A stretch of DNA of 64,000 bases. Origin: Arachnia propionica (lineage in GTDB: Bacteria > Actinomycetota > Actinomycetes > Propionibacteriales > Propionibacteriaceae). Location of the stretch: assembly GCF_037055325.1 (NCBI RefSeq), contig NZ_CP146373.1:1116001-1180000 (forward strand). Reading direction: 5' to 3'. A program made the position numbers and the translations under genes. A model generated the notes under the pieces. The model did no database searches. It was not told where the DNA came from and saw only the letters and a list, made by a program, of their open reading frames with translations. Shown piece after piece: positions 54,603 through 62,286 of this stretch. Each line of letters starts with the position of its first letter. Position 1 is the first letter of the stretch.

Positions 54603-56474
54603 ATGTCCCACCTCACCGAGAACGGTTTGACCACCACCATCCCCGTCACGGGGCGTGTTCCGAAGCTTCCCCGCGTCATCGAGTGGGTGGAGGAGGTCGC
54701 AGCCCTGACCAATCCCAGCGCCATCCACTTCCTCGACGGCTCCGACGAGGAGTACGAGCGCTTCGTGGAGAAACTCGTGGAGGCCGGCACCCTCATGCGG
54801 CTGAATCCTGACAAGCAACCAGGTTCCGTCTACGCCCGCACCGATCCCGACGATGTGGCTCGCGTCGAGGATTCCACCTTCATCTGCTCCGTCAACGAGA
54901 ACGACGCCGGCCCCACCAACAACTGGATGGACCCCAAGCAGATGAAAACCATCCTGACCAAGCTGTACAACGGTTGCATGGTGGGACGCACCATGTATGT
55001 CATTCCCTTCTGCATGGGACACATCGACGCCCCCTCACCGAAATTCGGTATCGAGATCACCGACTCGGCCTACGTGGCGATCTCCATGAAGATCATGACC
55101 CGGATGGGCACTGACGTGATGGAGGCCATGGAGCGCACAAACGCGGACTTCGTGCCCGCGCTCCACTCCGTCGGGATGCCCCTGCCCCCTGGGGTCAAGG
55201 ACGTACCGTGGCCCTGCAATGACATCAAGTACATCGTCCACTTCCCCGAGGAACGAACCATCTGGAGCTATGGCTCCGGCTACGGCGGCAACTCCCTGCT
55301 GGGCAAGAAGTGTTATGCCCTGCGGATCGCCTCCGTGATGGGTCGCGATGAGGGCTGGCTGGCCGAGCACATGCTGATCCTCAAGATCACCTCGCCGGAG
55401 GGGAAGTCCTACCACCTGTGTGCGGCCTTCCCGTCGGCCTGTGGCAAGACGAACCTGGCCATGCTGGAACCCACCCTGCCGGGTTGGAAGGTGGAGACCC
55501 TCGGCGATGACATCGCTTGGATGCGGTTCGGCGAAGACGGCAGGCTCTACGCCGTCAACCCGGAGACCGGCCTGTTCGGCGTGGCCCCGGGTACGAGTAC
55601 CGACACCAACCCCAACGCCATGGCAGCCATCGAGGCCGGGCACTCGATATTCACCAACGTCGCGCTCACCGACGACGGTGACGTGTGGTGGGAGGGGAAG
55701 ACCAAGCAGCCCCCAGAACACCTCACGGACTGGAAGGGACGTTCCTGGACACCCGAGGGTGGCCCCGAGGGAGGTCGTCCGGGCGAGAAGGCGGCGCACC
55801 CGAACTCACGCTTCTGCACTCCGATTTCGCAGTGCCCGATCCTCTCGGAGGAGTTCTACGATCCGAAGGGCGTGCCCGTCGATGCCATCATCTTTGGCGG
55901 CCGCCGCGAGAACACCATCCCGCTGGTGGCACAGTCCAGAAACTGGCAGCACGGCGTGTTCATGGGCGCCACCTGTTCTTCCGAGACCACCGCGGCAGCC
56001 AAGGGCGCCGTCGGTGTGCTGCGCCGTGACCCGATGGCGATGTTGCCGTTCATCGGCTACCACGTCGGCGACTACTTCAGGCACTGGATCGACCTCGGAG
56101 AGCGCACCGCTCCCGACAAGCTCCCGAAGATCTTCTACGTCAACTGGTTCCGGCGCGACTCCGAGGGCAAGTTCCTATGGCCCGGTTTCGGTGAGAACTC
56201 CCGGGTCCTGAAGTGGATCGTGGAACGCCTCGAGGGCAGGGTCGAGGCGATCGAAACCCCGGCGGGCCTGCTGCCGGAGAAGAAGGACATCGACGTCGAG
56301 GGTCTGGACATCAGTGACGAGCACCTGGAGCAGGTGCTGCGCTACGTTCCCAACGAATGGGCCGACGAGCTGCCACGCGTGCGTCGCTGGCTCAGGTCAC
56401 TGGGTCTGAAGGTCCCCCAGGAGATCCACGACGAGCTGTGGCACATCGCCATGAACATCATCGGCGAACGCTGA
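54603..56474 (+). CDS. pckG: phosphoenolpyruvate carboxykinase (GTP)
   Basis: A 623-residue GTP-type PEPCK interconverting oxaloacetate + GTP and PEP + CO2 + GDP. The P-loop with its reactive Cys is [20 protein letters not shown]; metal-binding [10 protein letters not shown] and the guanine-site region [15 protein letters not shown] are intact. The ATG at 54603 is preferred because GAAGGAA lies just upstream; an in-frame start 21 nt earlier is possible. It forms a single-gene unit with its own terminator, divergent from clpB. Confidence 0.95.
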   Translation: MSHLTENGLTTTIPVTGRVPKLPRVIEWVEEVAALTNPSAIHFLDGSDEEYERFVEKLVEAGTLMRLNPDKQPGSVYARTDPDDVARVEDSTFICSVNENDAGPTNNWMDPKQMKTILTKLYNGCMVGRTMYVIPFCMGHIDAPSPKFGIEITDSAYVAISMKIMTRMGTDVMEAMERTNADFVPALHSVGMPLPPGVKDVPWPCNDIKYIVHFPEERTIWSYGSGYGGNSLLGKKCYALRIASVMGRDEGWLAEHMLILKITSPEGKSYHLCAAFPSACGKTNLAMLEPTLPGWKVETLGDDIAWMRFGEDGRLYAVNPETGLFGVAPGTSTDTNPNAMAAIEAGHSIFTNVALTDDGDVWWEGKTKQPPEHLTDWKGRSWTPEGGPEGGRPGEKAAHPNSRFCTPISQCPILSEEFYDPKGVPVDAIIFGGRRENTIPLVAQSRNWQHGVFMGATCSSETTAAAKGAVGVLRRDPMAMLPFIGYHVGDYFRHWIDLGERTAPDKLPKIFYVNWFRRDSEGKFLWPGFGENSRVLKWIVERLEGRVEAIETPAGLLPEKKDIDVEGLDISDEHLEQVLRYVPNEWADELPRVRRWLRSLGLKVPQEIHDELWHIAMNIIGER

Positions 56475-56484
56475 CTGCTCCCAC

Positions 56485-56521
56485 CGGTGTGGGTGGGGTG
56501 GATGCCACCCCACCCACACCG
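56485..56521 (+). terminator. terminator of pckG
   Basis: A perfect 17-bp stem (56485-56501 with 56505-56521) and a 3-nt loop, starting 10 bp after the pckG stop. No T-run follows. Confidence 0.85.
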
Positions 56522-56669
56522 TGTTCAGCCAGCCCCGCCCCGCACACCACCCTTCCCGCCAAAAACGCCAGCGCTACAGCGCAAGCACACGACCAGAAGG
56601 CAAGCGAACCAATCCGGGGAGGGCCCAGGGCAGGAGCCCTCGCAGGAGTTCATCCGCGCTATCTCCAGT

Positions 56670-58832
56670 TCACCCCATGGCGGCGAGGGCGAAGGGCAGA
56701 ACAGCCCTCGCCCCGGCCCGTTTCAGGAGACGTCCCGCGACCGTCATGGTCCACCGCGAATCGACCAGGTCGTCGACGAGCAGTAGCGGCCCGGACAGGG
56801 CAGCCAGCGCCACCTCCTGTTGCGGGGTGACGTGGAACCGGGTCCACAGGTCCCGCACCCGGAACGTGCTGTTCGCCCTGGGAAGCGGGGCAGCGCCGGG
56901 CGCCAGTCCGAGGGGCCCGAGGACCTGAAGCCGACCGGCCCTGGCCAGTCCTTCCCCCAGGGCGGCGACCAGCCGGGGACGCGACAGGCCGGGAACCCAG
57001 GCGACGGCGGCTGGACGCTCGTCCCAGTCCCATTCGCGGAGCACCTGGAGGCACGCCCCGGCCAGCGGCGGCGGCACCTCGGCGTCGACCGGGTTGCCGT
57101 CGGTATCAGGTGTGAACAGCTGGCGCAGCGCGTTGCCGTGGCCGAGGTCGGTCAGGCGGGCCACGACGCGGCCGGGTTCGACGCGTTCCGCCAGCGGGAT
57201 CCGGCCCTTGACGAGCTCGCCGCCCATGACGCCGGTGAAACGATCCAGCCCGGGCGGCCACAGGGTGCGCGGTTCGAGGGCCACCCCCACCCGTTCCAGC
57301 GCCGACTGCGCCGCGACCTGCGCCTTGGCCGTCACCCCGGTGGGGTACCACGGCCGGGTACAGGTGTCGCAGCGCCCGCAGGACCTCGAGTGCGGATCGT
57401 CCAGTGCCGCCGTCAGGAACTCCATCCGGCACCGGGCGTGACCGAGGGTCTCGTATTCGAGCATGGCCTGCTGCTCCGCGACCCGCGCGGCGGCGATGCG
57501 CGAGTAGCGTTCCTCGTCGTAGATCCAGTCCGCGCCGGTCGCCACCCATCCCCCGGCGCGGTTCTCCACGGCACCGTCGACCGCCAGCACCTTCAGCAGC
57601 AGCTCCAGGGCACCGCGACGCAGCTCCACCCGCGACTCCAGGGCCGGCACGGTCAGCGGCACGTCCGAGGCCGCCAGGACCTCCAGCACCGATGCGGCCC
57701 GCTGCCGGGTGGGCATGGCGTTGGTGGCGAAGTACCGCCAGATCTCCTGGTCCTCGCTACCCGGGAGCAGCAGCACGTCGGCGGAATCGGTGGCGCGGCC
57801 CGCGCGTCCCACCTGCTGGTAGTAGGTCACCGGGGAACTCGGGGCGCCGAGGTGGACCACGAACCCGAGATCGGGCTTGTCGAATCCCATCCCCAGCGCC
57901 GAGGTGGCCACCAGGGCCTTCACCTCGTTGGCGAGCAGGGCCTGCTCGGCCGCGACCCGCTCGGGCAGGTCCGTGCGACCCGTGTACGGCAGGACCCGGT
58001 GCCCGGCGGCCACCAGAGCCGCCGCGGTGTCCTCGGCGTTCGCGACGGTCAGGCAGTAGACGATGCCGCTGCCGGGCAGCGAACCGAGATGCTCGACCAG
58101 CCACGCCAGCCGCCGCGCCGACGAACCCAGCTCCAGCACCCCGAGCCGCAGGGAGTCGCGCGCCAGGGCCCCGCGCAGCGTGAACACCTCGCGCCCGCCG
58201 ACGGCCAGCTGCTCGGCGACGTCGGTGACCACTCGCTGATTGGCCGTCGCGGTGGTGGCCAGCACCGGGACCCGGTCCGGCAGCTCCCGGACCAGAGAAC
58301 GGATCCGCCGGTAGTCGGGACGGAAGTCGTGGCCCCAGTCACTGATGCAGTGGGCCTCGTCGATCACCACGAGACCCGCCCGCGCGAGCAGATGAGGCAG
58401 CTGGGTGTCCCGGAATCGGGGGTTGACCAGGCGTTCCGGGGAGACCAGGAGGACGTCGAGGAGGTCCTGTTCGATGGCCTCGGCGATCTCCTCCCAGTCG
58501 GTGACGTTCGACGAGTTGATGGTGGCGGCCCGTACCCCGGCGCGCCCGGCGGCCTCCACCTGGTTGCGCATCAACGCCAGCAGCGGGGAGACGATCAGCG
58601 CGGGACCGGCGCCCGCTCGGCGTTGCAGCAGCGCGGCTATGAAGTAGACCGCCGATTTTCCCCAGCCGGTGCGCTGCACCACCAGGGCCCGCCGGTGATG
58701 GACGACGAGGGCCTCGATGGCCTCGTACTGCCCGTCGTGGAAGACCGCGTCCTCACGTCCCGTGAATTTCCGCAGCAATTCGCACGCCAAGGTGCGTGTT
58801 CCGTCCTGCTCGGCGACCCGGTTCTGCTCCAT
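56670..58832 (-). CDS. RecQ-family DNA helicase with phosphoribosyltransferase-like C-terminus
   Basis: A 720-residue protein. Superfamily 2 helicase motifs are QRTGWGKSAVYF (I), VVIDEAHCISDWGHDFRPDY (II and the RecQ aromatic loop), LATTATANQRV (III) and YYQQVGRAGRATDS (VI). A Cys cluster at about 505-530 (CRMEF...CGRCDTC) is the RecQ zinc site. The last ~60 residues contain PLLLVDDLVDSRWTMTVAGR, a PRPP-loop-like motif of type I phosphoribosyltransferases, instead of a clear HRDC domain. The ATG at 58830-58832 is chosen; a longer in-frame start would overlap the ATP-grasp gene. It probably works in recombinational repair. Confidence 0.87.
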   Translation of the reverse strand: MEQNRVAEQDGTRTLACELLRKFTGREDAVFHDGQYEAIEALVVHHRRALVVQRTGWGKSAVYFIAALLQRRAGAGPALIVSPLLALMRNQVEAAGRAGVRAATINSSNVTDWEEIAEAIEQDLLDVLLVSPERLVNPRFRDTQLPHLLARAGLVVIDEAHCISDWGHDFRPDYRRIRSLVRELPDRVPVLATTATANQRVVTDVAEQLAVGGREVFTLRGALARDSLRLGVLELGSSARRLAWLVEHLGSLPGSGIVYCLTVANAEDTAAALVAAGHRVLPYTGRTDLPERVAAEQALLANEVKALVATSALGMGFDKPDLGFVVHLGAPSSPVTYYQQVGRAGRATDSADVLLLPGSEDQEIWRYFATNAMPTRQRAASVLEVLAASDVPLTVPALESRVELRRGALELLLKVLAVDGAVENRAGGWVATGADWIYDEERYSRIAAARVAEQQAMLEYETLGHARCRMEFLTAALDDPHSRSCGRCDTCTRPWYPTGVTAKAQVAAQSALERVGVALEPRTLWPPGLDRFTGVMGGELVKGRIPLAERVEPGRVVARLTDLGHGNALRQLFTPDTDGNPVDAEVPPPLAGACLQVLREWDWDERPAAVAWVPGLSRPRLVAALGEGLARAGRLQVLGPLGLAPGAAPLPRANSTFRVRDLWTRFHVTPQQEVALAALSGPLLLVDDLVDSRWTMTVAGRLLKRAGARAVLPFALAAMG

Positions 58833-58875
58833 GCACGAAGCCTGCCACGGACCACCGACATTTCCGCGGGGACGT

Positions 58876-59784
58876 TCAGGCCCGGAGTTTCTCGTGGATG
58901 GCGGCGACGAAACGGTCGAGGGCCCCATCGGCGAGATCGACGAACGTGGCCGGTTCGAAAAGCTCCGCCTCCAGGAGCAGCGGATGGCTTCCCGGCGGGG
59001 TCACCACGTCGATGCGCGCGTACAGCGGGGTGCTGGCGTCCTCACCCCAGCCCCTGGCCTCCGCGATCGCGGCGATCGCCTTCAAGGCCCTGTTCCCGAG
59101 CTCCACCTCGTCGCCGGTCGGGGCGACCGGCCGGATGTCCTCGGTGTACCTGCCGCCGAGGTAACCACCCCCGTGTTTGAGGATCGCGCACTTCTGGATG
59201 GTGTGGGAGTGGTGCGCATTGAAGAACAACAGGCCGTGTTCGGCATTGTCCTGGATGGCATCGATCGCGGGCTGCACGAGCACCACCTTGCCCACCTCCA
59301 GGATGCGCCCACACAGTTCCAGGGCCGCGGGGTCGGTGGCGGCGAACAGCCCGGTGCTCTGTGATCCGAGGGAGATGTTCGGTTTGACCACGACGTTCCC
59401 GCCGCCGTGTCTAGCCAGCGCCTCGCGGCACTGTTCGAGGTTCTCGCAGAAGGTGGTGGGGACGACCTCGACCCCGTGTTCGGCGAGTTCCCGCAGGTAG
59501 CGTTTGTCCAGGTTCCACCGGATCAGGTCGGGGCTGTTGATCAGGCGCACCCGGGTCTCGGCGCGCCCCAGCCAGTCCATGAACTCCTCCGTGCGTTCCG
59601 CATAGTCCCAGGGGGAACGGAAGATGGCTGCGTCGTAGACCGACCAGTCCCTGGGCTCGTGCCAGACGGCGATCTCGGAGTCCACCCCACTGGCGTTCAG
59701 GGCGTCATTGAGGGGCCCGGTGTCGAGGTGTGCCTCGTCCTTCAGGGCCTGCTGGTCGGTGCTTATCAGCGCAACTCGTTTCAT
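58876..59784 (-). CDS. ATP-grasp superfamily protein of unknown substrate
   Basis: A 302-residue protein with an N-terminal domain (about 1-100, RVALISTDQQALKDEAHLD) and an ATP-grasp region (about 130-300): NVVVKPNISLGSQSTGLFAA carries the ATP lysine and Gly-rich loop, and LYARIDVVTPPGSHPLLLEA matches the metal-binding end of such folds. ATP-grasp enzymes join a carboxylate to an amine or thiol through acyl-phosphate; this branch is seen next to natural-product genes and alone. AAGGAG precedes the ATG at 59782-59784. It is followed 43 bp later by the helicase gene. Confidence 0.82.
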   Translation of the reverse strand: MKRVALISTDQQALKDEAHLDTGPLNDALNASGVDSEIAVWHEPRDWSVYDAAIFRSPWDYAERTEEFMDWLGRAETRVRLINSPDLIRWNLDKRYLRELAEHGVEVVPTTFCENLEQCREALARHGGGNVVVKPNISLGSQSTGLFAATDPAALELCGRILEVGKVVLVQPAIDAIQDNAEHGLLFFNAHHSHTIQKCAILKHGGGYLGGRYTEDIRPVAPTGDEVELGNRALKAIAAIAEARGWGEDASTPLYARIDVVTPPGSHPLLLEAELFEPATFVDLADGALDRFVAAIHEKLRA

Positions 59785-59894
59785 GAATCTCCTTCTTCCG
59801 GGGCAGCACGCCCACCGCCAGATGCTATCCGGCGGGCACCCCACACGGCCGGGCCGACCTGATTCCTCGAGATCGATGAATCTTGAACCAAATC

Positions 59895-59937
59895 TTGTAC
59901 ACCCGGTGTCACATTTTTTGTACATCGAATGTACAAT
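59895..59937 (+). promoter_or_regulatory. palindromic operators overlapping a leaderless promoter
   Basis: A perfect dyad TTGTACAT-CGA-ATGTACAA lies at 59918-59936, with an imperfect copy beginning TTGTACAC at 59895-59913, 23 bp upstream (about two helical turns). The right arm of the dyad supplies a -10-like TACAAT (59932-59937), placed 7 nt before the ATG, with no Shine-Dalgarno. A repressor on the dyad would cover the promoter and start codon. Confidence 0.6.
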
Positions 59938-59944
59938 TCCTGAC

Positions 59945-61600
59945 ATGAGTCGTTACCGGTCCCGGGGGCTCGAAGCCGTCTGGCGCCAGGGAAGTCCTCA
60001 TCAGATCATCGTTCTGGAAGGAAGACGAGCCATCGGGAAGACCCGCCTCGTACGCCATCTCCAGGCCGAGAAACGCTATTCCTCGTACCAGACTCTCCTG
60101 GATCCCCTCACCCGGGAACTCGCCCTCACCGACACCAATGGTTGGCTGAGATCGCTCCCTAGGCCCGCGATCATCGACGAAGCACAGCTGGCCCCCGAGC
60201 TCCCGCTCGCCCTGAAACGCTTCGTCGATGGCCTCGGTCCGGATCATCACTTCCTCCTGACGGGTTCCGCAGCGCTCGGCCGGGGTTCCTTCGGAGGCTC
60301 GGATCCGCTGGCCGGTCGTATCGCCCGCCAGCGGCTGCATCCCTTCACGGGATTCGAGCTGGCGAGTCCCGAAAATCCCGCTCCTTCGCTGGTGGACCGG
60401 CTCTTCGACGCTCCCCTCGACCCTCACGAAACCCAACCCTGCGATCGGAAAGAAGTCGCATCCGTTCTTGCCACGGGCGGGACACCGACGCTGGTCCTGA
60501 ACACCCCGCCCCGTCCCGCGGATGAACTGGCCTCCCTCGTCCATGCCGACGTGTTGGCTTTGCTCGGGGATCGGCTCCTACCCGATGAGAACTTCGACGT
60601 TCTGCGCGCGGGAAGAGTTCTCGACGCCTTCCTGCGGCTGCCCGGAGGGCTGCTGAAGGTCAACCGGCTGGGTGAGGAACTGGCGCTCGACCGTCGAACC
60701 GTCGAACGCTACCTGAGCATTCTGGAACGCCGTTTCCTGATCGCACAACTGCCCAATTTTCGCGCCGGGGCCTCATCGGCAACGCGATCCCACCCGAAGA
60801 TTCACGCCACTGACACGGCACTGGCGGTCGAATCCCTGACCCGGTGCGGAAGGAATCCCGCACTTCATCCGGAGCTGTTCGGGCAGGTCCTGGAATCCTG
60901 GGTGTGGCAACAGGTGGCGGCTGACAGCACATGGAGCAGGACCCGGCCCAGCATCGGTTTCTGGCGCGACGCGTCCACGCAGGCCGAGGTGGACGTCGTA
61001 CTCACGGACTCGCAAGGCCGAAACGTCGGTCTCGAGGTGAAGGCCAGTAGCTCCTTGGGGCTGCGGGACATCAAGGGGTTGGCCGCGTTCGCGGCGCGCA
61101 ACGGACTGCATCGCGGGTTCGTGATCCATCTCGGTTCCGAACTCCACCAGATCAAAGAGAACATCTGGGCGCTACCCCTGGCCCTGCTGCGTTCCCCCGA
61201 TGCGTGGCCCGGAACCTCCCAGCCCCATGCCTTGGTTCCCAAGGAGGCGCACGAAGCGATCCTGAGCACGGAGGATGATGCCTATCTGGCTGGACTACCG
61301 AACCGGTTCATCGCGGAGGTGGAAGAGGCATACCGGTTCCTCACCGGGGAGGACATGCCTGGCTCTCCCCGGTTGCTCTTCGCATCCGCACGCACCGCCC
61401 GCGCCCCCGAAACCGACGTCATCGCGATACCCCTTGTCCCACCCGATCTTCTTCCCGGGTTTCCTCCCCACTGGGAGGACTCGATGTCCACGTACCTCGA
61501 ACGGGGCGGGGTGCCGTTGGCCGACCTGAGAATTGACGACAGGGACTTCACGCTATCGGCGCGAATCGCCGCGATGCTGCTCCGGGAAGCGGCCCGGTGA
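59945..61600 (+). CDS. ATP-binding protein with DUF4143-like C-terminal half
   Basis: A 551-residue protein of the AAA_14/DUF4143 group. The P-loop is IVLEGRRAIGKTRLVRHLQA, Walker B is PAIIDEAQLAPELP, and HHFLLTGSAALG is the sensor region. A winged-helix-like part follows (LGEELALDRRTVERYLSILE), then a nuclease-fold-like segment (IGFWRDASTQAEVDVVL and VGLEVKAS) typical of DUF4143 proteins. Members are widespread, often horizontally transferred and of unclear function. Extra C-terminal ~130 residues are unusual. The stop abuts the jetD stop tail to tail (TGA|TCA). Confidence 0.82.
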   Translation: MSRYRSRGLEAVWRQGSPHQIIVLEGRRAIGKTRLVRHLQAEKRYSSYQTLLDPLTRELALTDTNGWLRSLPRPAIIDEAQLAPELPLALKRFVDGLGPDHHFLLTGSAALGRGSFGGSDPLAGRIARQRLHPFTGFELASPENPAPSLVDRLFDAPLDPHETQPCDRKEVASVLATGGTPTLVLNTPPRPADELASLVHADVLALLGDRLLPDENFDVLRAGRVLDAFLRLPGGLLKVNRLGEELALDRRTVERYLSILERRFLIAQLPNFRAGASSATRSHPKIHATDTALAVESLTRCGRNPALHPELFGQVLESWVWQQVAADSTWSRTRPSIGFWRDASTQAEVDVVLTDSQGRNVGLEVKASSSLGLRDIKGLAAFAARNGLHRGFVIHLGSELHQIKENIWALPLALLRSPDAWPGTSQPHALVPKEAHEAILSTEDDAYLAGLPNRFIAEVEEAYRFLTGEDMPGSPRLLFASARTARAPETDVIAIPLVPPDLLPGFPPHWEDSMSTYLERGGVPLADLRIDDRDFTLSARIAAMLLREAAR

Positions 61601-62286
61601 TCACGAACCCAGGTCGGAGAGCAGATCCTCGAGGAGTTCTTCCTCGTAGGCGGTGCAGCCCTCCGGCATCCGCCAGGTGAACGCTCCGGGCAGCCGGTCC
61701 CGGAGCTGATTCACGATCCGCCAGCCAACGACGTCCCCATCGGCCCGCACGTGACAGCGGACGTCGCCGAGGCCCAGCAGCAGCTCCCAGGCGGCCTGAC
61801 TGGGAAGCCCGAAGGTACAGACCAGCGGCCGGGACGCCGCGCCGTGGCGGTCCGCGGCGGCCTCCAGGACGGTCGGGTTCTCGCAGACGAAAACCTCCGC
61901 GCCCCGGCCAGCCCCCAGGCGCCCCGGAACGACCGCAGGGTCAACCACACCGGTTCCCCCGGGGCCGCGTGGCAAAGCCGCACCGCCGGGGCGTTCCCGG
62001 TCAGGGGCAGGTTCAGCACCAGCACCTGCGCCGAGACCGCGTCGCAGATCACCCCCGCACCCGCCCAGGCCGCCGACCACAACTGCGCATCCTCCAGCGG
62101 ATCGCGGTAGCTCCCGCCCTCGGTGACGGCCCGACGCAACTCAAGCGACCTGACGCAGGCCCGTCCCAACGGCGTCGAACGGTCCAGGGCGTGCGGGTCC
62201 CGGAACAGGGCGGCGGCCAGTTCCGCTAGCAGGCGGGCCGGTCCTGGCAGCCGTGCCCAGGCCAGCAGATAGCCGGGCACGCTCAC
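61601..62286 (-). pseudogene. jetD: JetD of a type II Wadjet-like system, N-terminally short and frameshifted
   Basis: The C-terminal DUF2399 Toprim-like nuclease domain is clear: VFVCENPTVLEAAADRHGAA, VCTFGLPSQAAWELL and RADGDVVGWRIVNQL hold the Glu and DxD acids. It is encoded in a different frame from the upstream part (VPGYLLAWARLPGPARLLAE to SFRGAWGLAGA). The switch is at about 61896-61916 within a G/C homopolymer-rich stretch. Even when joined, the protein is about 228 residues against roughly 400 for typical TIGR02679 proteins, so much of the N-terminal DUF3323 part is missing. The GTG start overlaps the jetC stop (GTGA). It could be a decayed gene or carry an assembly error. Confidence 0.75.

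Noticed and set aside
56820-59180. Open frame of about 780 codons antisense to the RecQ and ATP-grasp genes
   Set aside because: It spans two unrelated genes on the other strand and is rich in Arg/Gly/Pro, as expected for a GC-rich shadow frame.
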